DNA of 64,000 nucleotides from JBDHWG01 sp046328525 (lineage in GTDB: Bacteria > Chloroflexota > Anaerolineae > Epilineales > JAHCIE01). Location of the stretch: contig JAXLWK010000005.1 of assembly GCA_046328525.1 (NCBI GenBank), positions 473,588-537,587 of the forward strand, written 5' to 3'. The notes below the pieces were generated by a model, which saw only the letters and a list, made by a program, of their open reading frames with translations, was not told the DNA's origin and did not search any database. Of the stretch, positions 15,149-23,275 are shown in pieces. The position numbers and the translations under genes are program-made. The first letter of the stretch is position 1, and every line of letters begins with the position of its first letter.

Positions 15149-15919
15149 TTAGCGGCCCATCCAGCCGCCGTCCACGGTCAGGATCGTGCCGTGGACGTAG
15201 CGGGCCGCATCCGAGGCCAGGAACACGACCGGCCCCTTGAAGTCGTCGGCCTCGCCCCACCGCCCGGCCGGGATGCGCTCCATGATCTGGCGGCTGCGCG
15301 TCGGATCGGCGCGCAAGGCCGCCGTGTTGTCGGTGGCAATGTAGCCGGGGGCGATGGCGTTGACGTTGACGCCCTTGCTCGCCCACTCGTTCGCCAGAGC
15401 CTTGGTCAACTGGCCGATGCCTGCCTTGCTCGCCGCGTAGCTCGGCACCAGGATACCGCCCTGGAATGTCAGCAGCGACGCGGTGAAGATGATCTTGCCG
15501 TAGCCCCGCGCCACCATCTCCTTGCCCAGCTCGCGGCTCAGGATAAACTGCGCGTTGAGGTTAGTCTCAATGATCTGGTCCCACGTCGCGTCGTCGTGCT
15601 CGGCGGCCGGTTTGCGCAGGATGGTACCGGCGTTGTTGACCAGGATGTCTATGACCGGGAAGTCGGCCTTGACCTGGCCGATGAAGGCGTACAGCGCCTG
15701 GCGGTCGCCGAAGTCGCACGCGTACCCCTTGAACCGCCGGCCCAGAGCCGTGACCGACCGCTCGACCTCGCTCCCCGTCTCTTCCAGATTGGCGCTCACG
15801 CCGATGACGTCCGCGCCCGCCTCCGCCAGCGCCGCGGCCATCGCCTTGCCGATGCCTCGCCGGGCGCCGGTGACGAGCGCCGTCTTTCCGTCCAGCCGAA
15901 ATTGCTCTAGCGTGTTCAT
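15149..15919 (-). CDS. kduD: SDR oxidoreductase, probable 2-dehydro-3-deoxy-D-gluconate 5-dehydrogenase
   Basis: A 256-residue classical SDR with TGARRGIGK cofactor loop, LVNNAGTI, a Ser ... SYAASKAG catalytic segment and the PGYIATDNT region. The start MNTLEQFRLDGKTALVTGA and the phrases IMERIPAGRWGEADD and YVHGTILTVDGGWMGR are typical of KduD / 2-deoxy-D-gluconate 3-dehydrogenase, which interconverts 2-keto-3-deoxygluconate with its diketo form. Its ATG overlaps the stop of the upstream Zn-dehydrogenase (ATGA), so they are coupled. It closes the leftward catabolic operon headed by the IclR regulator. Confidence 0.8.
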   Translation of the reverse strand: MNTLEQFRLDGKTALVTGARRGIGKAMAAALAEAGADVIGVSANLEETGSEVERSVTALGRRFKGYACDFGDRQALYAFIGQVKADFPVIDILVNNAGTILRKPAAEHDDATWDQIIETNLNAQFILSRELGKEMVARGYGKIIFTASLLTFQGGILVPSYAASKAGIGQLTKALANEWASKGVNVNAIAPGYIATDNTAALRADPTRSRQIMERIPAGRWGEADDFKGPVVFLASDAARYVHGTILTVDGGWMGR

Positions 15920-16944
15920 TCTTCCTCTGAGCACTGCATCAGAATCTTCATCACCGCGCCGCCCTGCCCCAGCTGGTCGAGCGCCGGCTTAAGCTCGTCC
16001 AGCGGGTAGACCTCGCTGATGAGCGCGTCGAGCGGCAGCTCGCCGGACGCCGCCAGCCTGGCCGCCATCTCAAAGTCCTCGCGCTCGTAGACGCGCGCCC
16101 CGATGATGCGCAGCTCGCGCCAGAAGACGCGGAACAGGTCCACCGCCGCCGGCTGGCTGAAGATGCCGACGATTACCAGGCGGCCCCGCGTGCGCGCCAG
16201 CTTTGTCATCATCGCCGCGCCCGCCGGGTGTGCCGTCACCTCGAACACCGCGTCCGCGCCTGCCGTGCCCGTGCGCTCCTCGACCAGGGCCGGCAGGTCC
16301 ACCTCGTTCGGGTTCACCGCGTCGAGGCCGAGATGGCGAAGCAGCTCAAGGCGGAACGAGTTGATCTCGGACACGAGCACCGTCGCGCCGCGGCTCTTCG
16401 CCACCAGGGCTTGCAGCGCGCCAATCGGCCCACCGCCCAGAACGACGACGAACTCGCCGGCCTTGACCTCGCCTATGCGCACGTCGTGGCACGCCACGGC
16501 GATCGGCTCGATGAGCGCCGCGTGACGCAGCGACAGGCCCTCCGGCAGCTTGACGACGACGCGGGCCGGGACATTCCAGTAGCTCTGCATGCCGCCCGGC
16601 GTGTCAATGCCGAGGAACTTGAGATTCTGGCAGATGTGGGTGTGGCCGGCGCGGCAGGCCGGGCATTTCCCACACCAGTCGAGGGGCATGACCGTGACGC
16701 GGTCGCCAGGCCCCACGTTGGTCACGCCCGTGCCAACGGCGCTGACGACGCCCGAAATCTCGTGGCCGAGGATTTGGGATGGGGCGACGCGCCTGTCCAT
16801 CTCGCCGTGGTAAATGTGAAGGTCAGTGCCGCAGATGCCGGTATAGGCGACGTGCACCTGGACCTGGTCGGGGCCGGGCGCGACCTGCGTCCCCTCACCG
16901 ATACGGATCGTTTCGTTTCGTTCGTAGAATGCAGCTTTAATCAC
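15916..16944 (-). CDS. Zinc-dependent alcohol dehydrogenase (threonine/sorbitol dehydrogenase-like MDR)
   Basis: A 342-residue medium-chain dehydrogenase. The catalytic zinc site is visible as GICGTDLHIYHGE and GHEISGVV. The structural zinc cysteines lie in WCGKCPACRAGHTHIC, and the NAD loop is VLGGGPIGALQA. This group includes L-threonine 3-dehydrogenase, sorbitol and galactitol-type dehydrogenases. In this operon it probably oxidises a sugar, polyol or sugar-acid intermediate. The start MIKAAFYERNETIRI is at 16944. A dispersed repeat lies between it and the preceding SDR, which may weaken coupling. Confidence 0.85.
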   Translation of the reverse strand: MIKAAFYERNETIRIGEGTQVAPGPDQVQVHVAYTGICGTDLHIYHGEMDRRVAPSQILGHEISGVVSAVGTGVTNVGPGDRVTVMPLDWCGKCPACRAGHTHICQNLKFLGIDTPGGMQSYWNVPARVVVKLPEGLSLRHAALIEPIAVACHDVRIGEVKAGEFVVVLGGGPIGALQALVAKSRGATVLVSEINSFRLELLRHLGLDAVNPNEVDLPALVEERTGTAGADAVFEVTAHPAGAAMMTKLARTRGRLVIVGIFSQPAAVDLFRVFWRELRIIGARVYEREDFEMAARLAASGELPLDALISEVYPLDELKPALDQLGQGGAVMKILMQCSEEE

Positions 16945-16960
16945 AATGCGTTCTCCCTAT

Positions 16961-17118
16961 CTGTCGTTGCGAGTCGGGTTTTCGGGGGTGTGGGGGGCGA
17001 AGCTCCCCACTGGCGAAGCAACCTCCCGCCCATGCGACGGTTTGTCTGGAGCGGCAGTGGCGCGATCCCCCTCCCGCCGGGAGATTGCTTCGTCGTTCCT
17101 CCTCGCAAAGAACGGCTG
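16961..17118. repeat. Dispersed repeat (copy 2, partner of 9319-9474)
   Basis: It begins GTCGTTGCGAG and has GAAGCTCCCCACTGGCGAAG, a central loop, then GAGATTGCTTCGTCG and CCTCGCAAAG. It shares arms and spacing with the copy between xseA and xseB, including the GGGGCGAAGCTCCCC block in the opposite orientation. It sits inside the sugar-acid operon, between the SDR and the Zn dehydrogenase. Confidence 0.7.
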
Positions 17119-17142
17119 AAGTCGTCACGACACGACACGTTC

Positions 17143-17922
17143 TTAGCTCGGCCAGTTGCCGCCGTCCACGTTCAGGCATTGCTGCGTGATGTAGTCGGCG
17201 TCCGACGAGGCGAGGAAGACGGCCGCGCCCGCGATGTCCTCCGGCTGCTCGATGCGGCCCAGGGGGATGGCCTTGGTGAAGGTCGCCTTCGGCTCGCCGA
17301 TCTCCATGTTCAGGAGCTTGGCGAACTGCCGGTCCACCTCATCCCAGAACGGCGTGTCCACGATGCCGGGGGCGATGGCGTTGACGTTGATCTTGTACGG
17401 GGCCAGGGCCAGGCCCATGGACTGGTTCATGCTGATGACGCACGCCTTGCTGGCGCAGTAGGCGAGCACGAGGGCCTCGCCGCGCCGGCCGGCCTGGGAC
17501 GCCAGGTTGACGATCTTGCCGCCCCGGCCCTGGTCAATCATGACCTTCGCTGCGGCCTGGCTGCACCACAGCAGCCCCTTGCAGTTGATGTCGAACATCA
17601 GGTCCCAGTCTTTTTCGGTTGTCTCGAAGAAGGGGATGATGCGGCCCACGCCGGCGTTGTTCACGAGAATGTCCAGGCTGCCGAACTCGCGCACAGCGGT
17701 CTCCACCATGGCCTGCACCTGGTCCTGCTTGCGCACGTCAACGACGACCGCGACAGCCTTGCCGCCGGCGGCCTTGATCTCGTCCACCGTCTTTTGCGCC
17801 TGGTCCTGCTGGATGTCGGCGACGACGACGGACGCGCCTTCCTGGGCGAAGCGCAGCGAGATGCCGCGGCCGATCCCCTGAGCGCCGCCGGTAATGATGG
17901 CTACTTTGCCTTCGAGCTTCAT
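17143..17922 (-). CDS. SDR oxidoreductase, sorbitol/acetoin dehydrogenase-like
   Basis: A 259-residue classical SDR: TGGAQGIGRG cofactor loop, Asp in VVVADIQ suggesting NAD preference, LVNNAGVGR, and a catalytic AYCASKAC. The segment GIVDTPFWDEVDRQF resembles SDR sorbitol dehydrogenase and meso-2,3-butanediol dehydrogenase. In this setting it probably oxidises a sugar, polyol or sugar-acid hydroxyl ahead of, or after, the dehydratase. It lies 72 bases after the dehydratase gene on the same strand. Confidence 0.82.
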   Translation of the reverse strand: MKLEGKVAIITGGAQGIGRGISLRFAQEGASVVVADIQQDQAQKTVDEIKAAGGKAVAVVVDVRKQDQVQAMVETAVREFGSLDILVNNAGVGRIIPFFETTEKDWDLMFDINCKGLLWCSQAAAKVMIDQGRGGKIVNLASQAGRRGEALVLAYCASKACVISMNQSMGLALAPYKINVNAIAPGIVDTPFWDEVDRQFAKLLNMEIGEPKATFTKAIPLGRIEQPEDIAGAAVFLASSDADYITQQCLNVDGGNWPS

Positions 17923-17994
17923 TGCTAAGTCCTCCGTGGAATGAATGGCCCCTCACAGCGAGGGATGAATGGGTCGCGCCAACGTCCGTTGGCT

Positions 17995-19182
17995 TTAGAA
18001 CCGATGTTGCTCGAGCCGATAGCGCTCGACCGTCGCCTGGTTGAGCGTCACGCCGAGGCCGGGCCGATCCGGCAGCCGCACGTTGCCGTCGCCGTCCGGG
18101 GTGATTGGCTCCTCGAACAGATCCGAGCGCAGCGCGTTCGGGTTCTGGTCAAACTCCAGCCAGCTGCCATTGGGCAGCGCGGCGATGAAGTGCATGTTGG
18201 CGATGGAGCTGACCGCCGACGAGAAGACATGGGGGATGACGGGCATGCCATAGGCCTGAGCCAGCGCGGCGACCTTGCGGCACTCGGTGATGCCGCCCGT
18301 CCAGATGACGTCCGGCTGCACGATGTCTACGGCGTGGCGGGTGATTAGCTCGCGGAAGCCCGGCAGCCCGGTCTCCGTCTCGTAGCCCGAGACAGGCGTC
18401 GTAATCTGGTGCGCGACGAGGGCGGAGCCGTCAATATCGTCCGTGGCGACAGGCTCCTCGAACCAGTAGATGTCCTGGTCCTCGACGGCGCGCATGAACT
18501 TGAGCGCCAGCGACGGCGTGAACGCATTGTTGGCGTCTATGGCGAGCTTGACGTTCGGGCCGATGGCGGCGCGGGCGGCGCGCACCCGCTCCACATCCTC
18601 CTCGAACGAGACCGTCGCGTAGTCCGCGGCCGGCATGTCGTGGAGCGGGTTGAGCAGCGCCTCCGGCTGCCGCCCGACCTTGATCTTGACGCAGCGGAAG
18701 CCGCGCGCCGCGTAGCCGCCGACTTCCTCGGCCAGGGCCTGGGCGTTCTTGTCGCGGGCGTAGAAGCCGGCCGAGGCGTAGGCCGGCAGGGTGTCGCGGT
18801 AGCCGCCCAGCAGCCGGTACAGCGGCGTGTTCGTCGCCTGGCCGATGATGTCCCACAGGGCGATGTCAATGCCGCTGATCGCCATCATGAGCATGCCGCG
18901 CCGGCCGCGCTGGTGGGCGCGCGTCGCCATCATCGCCCACAGCTTCTCGACCTTGAAGGGGTCCTGGCCGAGAATGGTGCGGCGCAGCTCGCCGATGATG
19001 ATAGCCTCCGTGCTCTCCAGGAACCCGCCGTAGGCCGCTGCTTCGCCCAGCCCCACGATGCCCGCGTCGGTATGCACCTGGACGAGGAGCGTCGGGCGGT
19101 CGGGCATGTAGTGGATGGCGTCGGCCATCGGGATGTCCATCGGGCAGCGGAGTTTGATGGTGGTGACGTCGGTGATAATCAA
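17995..19182 (-). CDS. Enolase-superfamily dehydratase (mandelate racemase/muconate lactonizing type)
   Basis: A 395-residue protein with the capping domain (ITDVTTIKLRCP, GLGEAAAYGG) and a TIM barrel. Functional residues are visible: a KIKVGR strand (KxK-type base), metal ligands in AIDANNAF, WFEEPV and SGYETETG, and a late histidine in VIPHVFSS. This is the arrangement of sugar-acid dehydratases of the mandelate racemase subgroup, which convert an aldonate to a 2-keto-3-deoxy acid. That fits the KduD-like enzyme in the same operon. It starts 24 bases after the IclR gene. The precise acid (galactonate, rhamnonate, arabinonate or other) cannot be fixed. Confidence 0.85.
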   Translation of the reverse strand: MIITDVTTIKLRCPMDIPMADAIHYMPDRPTLLVQVHTDAGIVGLGEAAAYGGFLESTEAIIIGELRRTILGQDPFKVEKLWAMMATRAHQRGRRGMLMMAISGIDIALWDIIGQATNTPLYRLLGGYRDTLPAYASAGFYARDKNAQALAEEVGGYAARGFRCVKIKVGRQPEALLNPLHDMPAADYATVSFEEDVERVRAARAAIGPNVKLAIDANNAFTPSLALKFMRAVEDQDIYWFEEPVATDDIDGSALVAHQITTPVSGYETETGLPGFRELITRHAVDIVQPDVIWTGGITECRKVAALAQAYGMPVIPHVFSSAVSSIANMHFIAALPNGSWLEFDQNPNALRSDLFEEPITPDGDGNVRLPDRPGLGVTLNQATVERYRLEQHRF

Positions 19183-19206
19183 GATGCGTTCTCTCTTTCG
19201 ATAGGA

Positions 19207-19995
19207 TTATGCCGGGGCGAGGCGGGCCTCGGGCGTGGCGCGCGGAACGTAGCCCAGGGCGGTCGAGATTTCGAGCGCCGCCGCCAGCACGCGGCGTCCG
19301 AAACGCTCCTCATACGGCAGGATCCGCGCGACCGGACCGGCGACGCTGACCGCCGCGATGGTGACGCCGCGATAGTCGCGGATGGGGGCAGCGATGCACG
19401 CCAGCCCCGCCTCGACCTCCTCGTGGTCAGTCGAGTAGCCGCGCACGCGCACGTGCGCCAGGTCTTCGCGCAGCGCCCACAGATCGGTGATGGTGTTGGG
19501 GGTGACGGCGGGCAGGCCGGTGCGCGACAGGATCGCCTCGGCCTCGGCCGGCGGCATGGTGGCGAGGAAGGACTTGCCCAGGGCGGTGCAGTGCAGCGGG
19601 CGGCGGCTGCCGAGCCGGGCGGTCGTGCGGATAGACTGCTCGCCTTCTTCCTTCATCAGGTAGACAATCTCGGCGTCGTCGCGCACGACGAGGAAGGCCG
19701 ACTCGCCGGTCTCTTGCGCCAGGGCGCGCAGGCGCTCCGGCGCGACCGCCGTGAGATCGAGGGAGCCGAGGGCCGCGATGCCGAGTTGCACGGCGGTAAT
19801 GCCAATGCCGTAGCGTTCGGTCGCCGGGTTCTGCTTCACGAACCCCATGCCCTGCATCGTTTCCAGCAGGCGGTAGACGGTGGCGGGACTCATGTCGAGC
19901 TGGGCGGCGAGGCTGCGCACGCCGTGCTCGCCGGGATGACGGGACAGATACGTCAGAAGGGTCAGAGCACGCTCAACATTGGACGATCCGGGCAT
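19207..19995 (-). CDS. IclR-family transcriptional regulator
   Basis: A 262-residue regulator with an N-terminal winged helix (NVERALTLLTYLSRHPGEHG, RSLAAQLDMSPATVYRLLETM) and the C-terminal IclR effector domain (LHCTALGKSFLATMP, CIAAPIRDYRG, ISVAGP-like VSVAGPVARI). IclR proteins of this kind (KdgR, for example) control sugar-acid catabolism. Start choice: the longest frame would begin inside the promoter (20061-20089), so I prefer ATG 19995; ATG 20025 is also possible. It heads the leftward operon and faces the ABC importer; a TGAAAC...GTTCCA box lies next to its promoter, so autoregulation is likely. Confidence 0.9.
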   Translation of the reverse strand: MPGSSNVERALTLLTYLSRHPGEHGVRSLAAQLDMSPATVYRLLETMQGMGFVKQNPATERYGIGITAVQLGIAALGSLDLTAVAPERLRALAQETGESAFLVVRDDAEIVYLMKEEGEQSIRTTARLGSRRPLHCTALGKSFLATMPPAEAEAILSRTGLPAVTPNTITDLWALREDLAHVRVRGYSTDHEEVEAGLACIAAPIRDYRGVTIAAVSVAGPVARILPYEERFGRRVLAAALEISTALGYVPRATPEARLAPA

Positions 19996-20041
19996 TTCAA
20001 CTGCGCCCCCCAGCGCACGGAGCATACCGCCACAAGCCGAA

Positions 20042-20056
20042 TGAAACACTGTTCCA
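20042..20056. promoter_or_regulatory. Operator-like box 1 (IclR side)
   Basis: TGAAACACTGTTCCA is a 15-base imperfect palindrome (six-base arms, one mismatch, three-base spacer). It has the same geometry as box 2 at 20296-20310. It lies just downstream of the iclR-type promoter's -10 region, where binding would repress. Confidence 0.65.
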
Positions 20057-20060
20057 GAAT

Positions 20061-20089
20061 AATGTACAGCATCCTGGCGCATCTGTCAA
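20061..20089 (-). promoter_or_regulatory. Promoter of the IclR-led catabolic operon
   Basis: On the minus strand TTGACA (20089-20084) is followed, after 17 bases, by TACATT (20066-20061). This is a good sigma-70 match. Transcription would begin near 20053, inside operator-like box 1. Confidence 0.7.
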
Positions 20090-20267
20090 GACCCAGGCCC
20101 GTTTTTCTCATTGAGTCCATTTGAAGTCGCCGCAGCACCCCTTCAAATGGACTATGCGCGTGGCGCAATCTGTGCTATCATAGCGGCTGACCGGGTGATT
20201 GTGCCTTTTCAACCCCTACAAGCGGGACGAGTGAGCAAATCGTGGCCGATTTCGTTCCAAAAGGTAC

Positions 20268-20295
20268 TTGACAAACGCCGATTTTGATGTAATCT
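20268..20295 (+). promoter_or_regulatory. Probable promoter of the sugar ABC operon
   Basis: A perfect TTGACA stands at 20268-20273; the -10 is poor (TAATCT at 20290-20295, 16-base spacing), as expected for a regulated promoter. Operator-like box 2 begins immediately after it. Confidence 0.5.
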
Positions 20296-20310
20296 TGAAA
20301 CAGCGTTTCA
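20296..20310. promoter_or_regulatory. Operator-like box 2 (ABC importer side)
   Basis: TGAAACAGCGTTTCA is a perfect palindrome with six-base arms and a three-base spacer. It closely resembles boxes recognised by IclR-family KdgR-type regulators (TGAAAC...GTTTCA). It overlaps the start region of the importer promoter. Confidence 0.7.
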
Positions 20311-20462
20311 TATCGCCTCCCGACGCTGACCGTCTTGCCTGGTGTCGGCAGGGGTGGAACGCTGGCGTGCGCTATCACCCAGGTCCCAAAGACGCCTGAG
20401 CCGCCGTCCCTCACGCGGCGCGGCCAGGCCCATTATTCCCGTGTAGCTCAAGGAGGAGTTGC

Positions 20463-21542
20463 ATGAAACACACTCGGTTTCTGATTGTCTTGGGCGTGCT
20501 CCTCGGCATCCTGTTTGTCGTGGCGGCGTGCGCGCAGTCTGCGCCCACCTCGGCCCCGGCCGCCCAACAGCCCGCGGCTCAACAGCCCGCCGCGCCCGCC
20601 GCGCCCGCCGCGCAGCAGGCCGCCCCCGCCGCCGCTGCCAGCGGCGCCCCCCCCCTCGCTAAGAAAGACAAGTACAAGGTCGGCTTCGCGCAGACCGAGA
20701 GCAACAACCCCTGGCGTCTCGCGCAAACGGCCAGCATGAAGGACGAGGCCGCGAAGCGTGGCTTCGAGCTGGTCTACACCGACGCCGCCGGCTCGGCCGC
20801 CAAGCAGGTTGCCGACGTCGACTCGATGATCGCGCAGAAGGTGGACGCGATCTTCCTGGCCCCGCGCGAGGAAGTCCCCCTGGCCGCGGCGGTGAAGAAG
20901 GCCAAGGCCGCCGGCATCCCCGTCTTCCTGCTCGACCGCAACGTGGACGCGAGCCTGGCGAAGCCAAACCAGGACTACGTCACGTTCATCGGCTCCGACT
21001 TCGTGGAAGAGGGCAAGCGCGCCGCGGAGTGGCTAATTAAGGCCACCAACGGCAAGGCCAAGATCATCGAGCTGGAGGGCACGACCGGCTCGTCCCCCGC
21101 GAACGACCGCAAGAAGGGCTTCGACGACCGCATCAAGAGCGAGGCTGGCATGCAGATCCTCGCGTCCCAGACCGGCGACTTCGCCCGCGACAAGGGCCGC
21201 GAAGTGATGCAGACCCTGCTCCAGGCCCACCCGGACCTGACAGCAGTGTACGCGCACAACGATGAGATGGCGATCGGCGCCATCGCGGCGTTGGAAGCGG
21301 CCGGCAAGGTGCCAGGCAAGGACGTCATTGTCGTCTCGATTGATGGCGAAAAGGACGCGCTCCAGTCCATCATTGACGGCAAGATGGGCGCCAGCGTCGA
21401 GTGCAACCCGCGCTTCGGCCCGTCGGCCTTCGATACGATGCTCAAGTATGCCGCCGGCGAGAAGATCGCCGACAAGATCATCAACCCCGACAACTTCTAC
21501 GATGCGACGAACGCCAAGAAGGAAATCGCCAACTCCTACTAA
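20463..21542 (+). CDS. Sugar ABC transporter substrate-binding lipoprotein (YtfQ-like)
   Basis: A 359-residue lipoprotein: signal peptide with lipobox VVAAC (Cys at about 21), an Ala/Pro/Gln-rich tether to residue 65, and a periplasmic-binding-protein type I fold (KVGFAQTESNNPWRLAQTASM, FLAPREEVPLAAAV, VFLLDRNVD, AVYAHNDEMAIGAIAALE, VSIDGEKDALQSIIDGKM). The motifs closely resemble YtfQ, the galactofuranose/galactose-binding protein of E. coli. It captures an aldose outside the membrane for the downstream ATPase and two permeases. A terminator follows, which would make this gene more abundant than the rest, a common feature of such operons. Confidence 0.92.
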   Translation: MKHTRFLIVLGVLLGILFVVAACAQSAPTSAPAAQQPAAQQPAAPAAPAAQQAAPAAAASGAPPLAKKDKYKVGFAQTESNNPWRLAQTASMKDEAAKRGFELVYTDAAGSAAKQVADVDSMIAQKVDAIFLAPREEVPLAAAVKKAKAAGIPVFLLDRNVDASLAKPNQDYVTFIGSDFVEEGKRAAEWLIKATNGKAKIIELEGTTGSSPANDRKKGFDDRIKSEAGMQILASQTGDFARDKGREVMQTLLQAHPDLTAVYAHNDEMAIGAIAALEAAGKVPGKDVIVVSIDGEKDALQSIIDGKMGASVECNPRFGPSAFDTMLKYAAGEKIADKIINPDNFYDATNAKKEIANSY

Positions 21543-21643
21543 TTGCTAGTGGGAATGGTGGTGATGCGCAGGGTTCGCCGTCGGCGCGAAGTCGCCTTTG
21601 GCAAGCGGGTGGGATGAGTCGGCGGCGGCGAGCTTAACCCGTC

Positions 21644-21686
21644 AGCGACAGGGGCGCAGGATTGTCCTGTCCCCTGTCGCTTTTTT
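21644..21686 (+). terminator. Intra-operon rho-independent terminator
   Basis: The stem AGCGACAGGGG / CCCCTGTCGCT has 11 paired bases and is followed directly by six T's. It lies between the binding-protein gene and the ATPase gene, so partial read-through would set their expression ratio. Confidence 0.85.
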
Positions 21687-21703
21687 CCAGAAGGACACTG
21701 GCC

Positions 21704-23275
21704 TTGAGCGAAGAACGCACAGCCCCCCTCCTCGACATGGAGGGCATCACGAAGCGGTTTCCGGGCGTCCTCGCGCTCCAGAATGCTTCGCTCCGCGTCG
21801 CGCGGGGCGAGGTACACGCTCTTGTCGGCGAAAATGGCGCGGGCAAGTCCACCCTCATCAAAGTCCTCACCGGCGCTTACCGGCGCGACGCCGGAACCGT
21901 CACCTTTGACGGACGCGCCGTCGAGTTCCACTCACCCCAGCAGGCGCAGGCCAACGGCGTCAGCACCATCTACCAGGAAGTCAACCTGGTGCCGTTCCGC
22001 TCCATCAGCGAGAACATCTTCATGGGGCGGGAGCCGCGGCGCTTTGGCTTTCTCGACTGGCGGCGCATGAACAAGGACGCCAGCACCATCCTGGAGCGTT
22101 TCGGGCTGCGCGTGGATGTGACGCAGCCACTCATGAACCTCAACGTCGCCTTTCAGCAGATGGTCGCCATCGCCCGGGCCGTCTCCTTCCAGAGCAAGCT
22201 CGTGGTGATGGACGAGCCGACGTCGTCCCTCGACGACCACGAGGTCGCTACGCTGTTCGACGTTATCCGCCAGCTCAAGGGCGAGGGCGTGTCGGTCATC
22301 TTCATCACCCACCGCCTCGACGAGTTGTACGCCGTGTGCGACGCGGTGACCATCATGCGCGACGGGCGGACGGTGGATGAGCGGCCGATGCAGAGCATCA
22401 CCAAGCTGGAGCTTGTGGCGCGCATGCTCGGCAAGGACGTCAACGAGGTGCGCCGCGCCGGCACGACGGGCTTCGGCGAAGCGGTGCACACGACCGGCAA
22501 GGAGGTGCTCGCCGCCGAGAACCTGAAACGCGGCCGCGCCCTCCAGGATGCGAGCGTCACCGTGCGCACCGGCGAGATCGTCGGCCTGGCCGGCCTGCTC
22601 GGCTCCGGGCGCACCGAGACGGCGCGCGTCATCTTCGGCGCCGACACGCCCCAAAGCGGCGAGGTGCAGATAGACGGCCAGCCGGTCAAGTTCGATTCGC
22701 CGGCCGACGCCATCCGCGCCGGCATCGGGTTCTGTTCCGAGGACCGCAAGACCGAGGGCATCGTGCCGTACATGTCGGTGCGCGAGAACCTCACCCTGGC
22801 CCTCCTGCCCGCCCTCTCGCGCTACGGCGTCGTCGAGCGCGACAAGCAGCAGGCGATCGTGGACCAGTTCATCAAGCGCCTGGGCATCAAGACGGCCGGG
22901 CCGGACCAGCCCATCCGCGAGCTATCCGGCGGCAACCAGCAGAAGGTGCTGCTCGCCCGCTGGCTGGCCCTCAACCCGCGCCTGCTCATCCTCGACGAGC
23001 CGACGCGCGGCATTGACGTGGGCGCAAAGGGCGAGATCCAGGCCCTGATTGACGAGCTGGCGCGCGGCGGCCTGGGCGTGCTGATGATTACGTCGGAAAT
23101 CGAGGAGCTGACCGAAGGCTGCGACCGCGTGGTGGTGCTGCGCGACGGCCGAACGGTGGCGGAGTTGCCCCACGAAGAGGTCTCGCAGGCGGCCATCATG
23201 GCGGCCATGGCCCACGGAGCCGAGGCGGACGACAGCGCCGCCGCCGCGTCGGGGCAGGAGGGCGCGCATGGCTAA
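21704..23275 (+). CDS. Sugar ABC transporter ATP-binding protein (two-domain, YtfR-like)
   Basis: A 523-residue protein made of two fused ABC domains, as usual for carbohydrate (CUT2) importers. The first has Walker A GENGAGKS and a degenerate signature (NVAFQQMVAIARA). The second has a modified Walker A region (GLLGSGRTE), the signature LSGGNQQKVLLARWL and Walker B LLILDEPTRGIDVGAKGE. I take the start as TTG 21704 because AAGGA precedes it and the sequence matches from MEGITKRFPGV; the longer frame overlaps the terminator hairpin. Its stop overlaps the next permease start by eight bases. Confidence 0.92.
   Translation: MSEERTAPLLDMEGITKRFPGVLALQNASLRVARGEVHALVGENGAGKSTLIKVLTGAYRRDAGTVTFDGRAVEFHSPQQAQANGVSTIYQEVNLVPFRSISENIFMGREPRRFGFLDWRRMNKDASTILERFGLRVDVTQPLMNLNVAFQQMVAIARAVSFQSKLVVMDEPTSSLDDHEVATLFDVIRQLKGEGVSVIFITHRLDELYAVCDAVTIMRDGRTVDERPMQSITKLELVARMLGKDVNEVRRAGTTGFGEAVHTTGKEVLAAENLKRGRALQDASVTVRTGEIVGLAGLLGSGRTETARVIFGADTPQSGEVQIDGQPVKFDSPADAIRAGIGFCSEDRKTEGIVPYMSVRENLTLALLPALSRYGVVERDKQQAIVDQFIKRLGIKTAGPDQPIRELSGGNQQKVLLARWLALNPRLLILDEPTRGIDVGAKGEIQALIDELARGGLGVLMITSEIEELTEGCDRVVVLRDGRTVAELPHEEVSQAAIMAAMAHGAEADDSAAAASGQEGAHG

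Larger units (their letters stand above)
20090..20462. other. Divergent control region between catabolic operon and ABC importer
   Basis: No gene is supported here. The region carries the ABC-operon promoter and operator box 2, and its ribosome-binding site AGGAGGAG is just before the binding-protein start. The remaining sequence shows no further structure that I could interpret. Confidence 0.6.
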
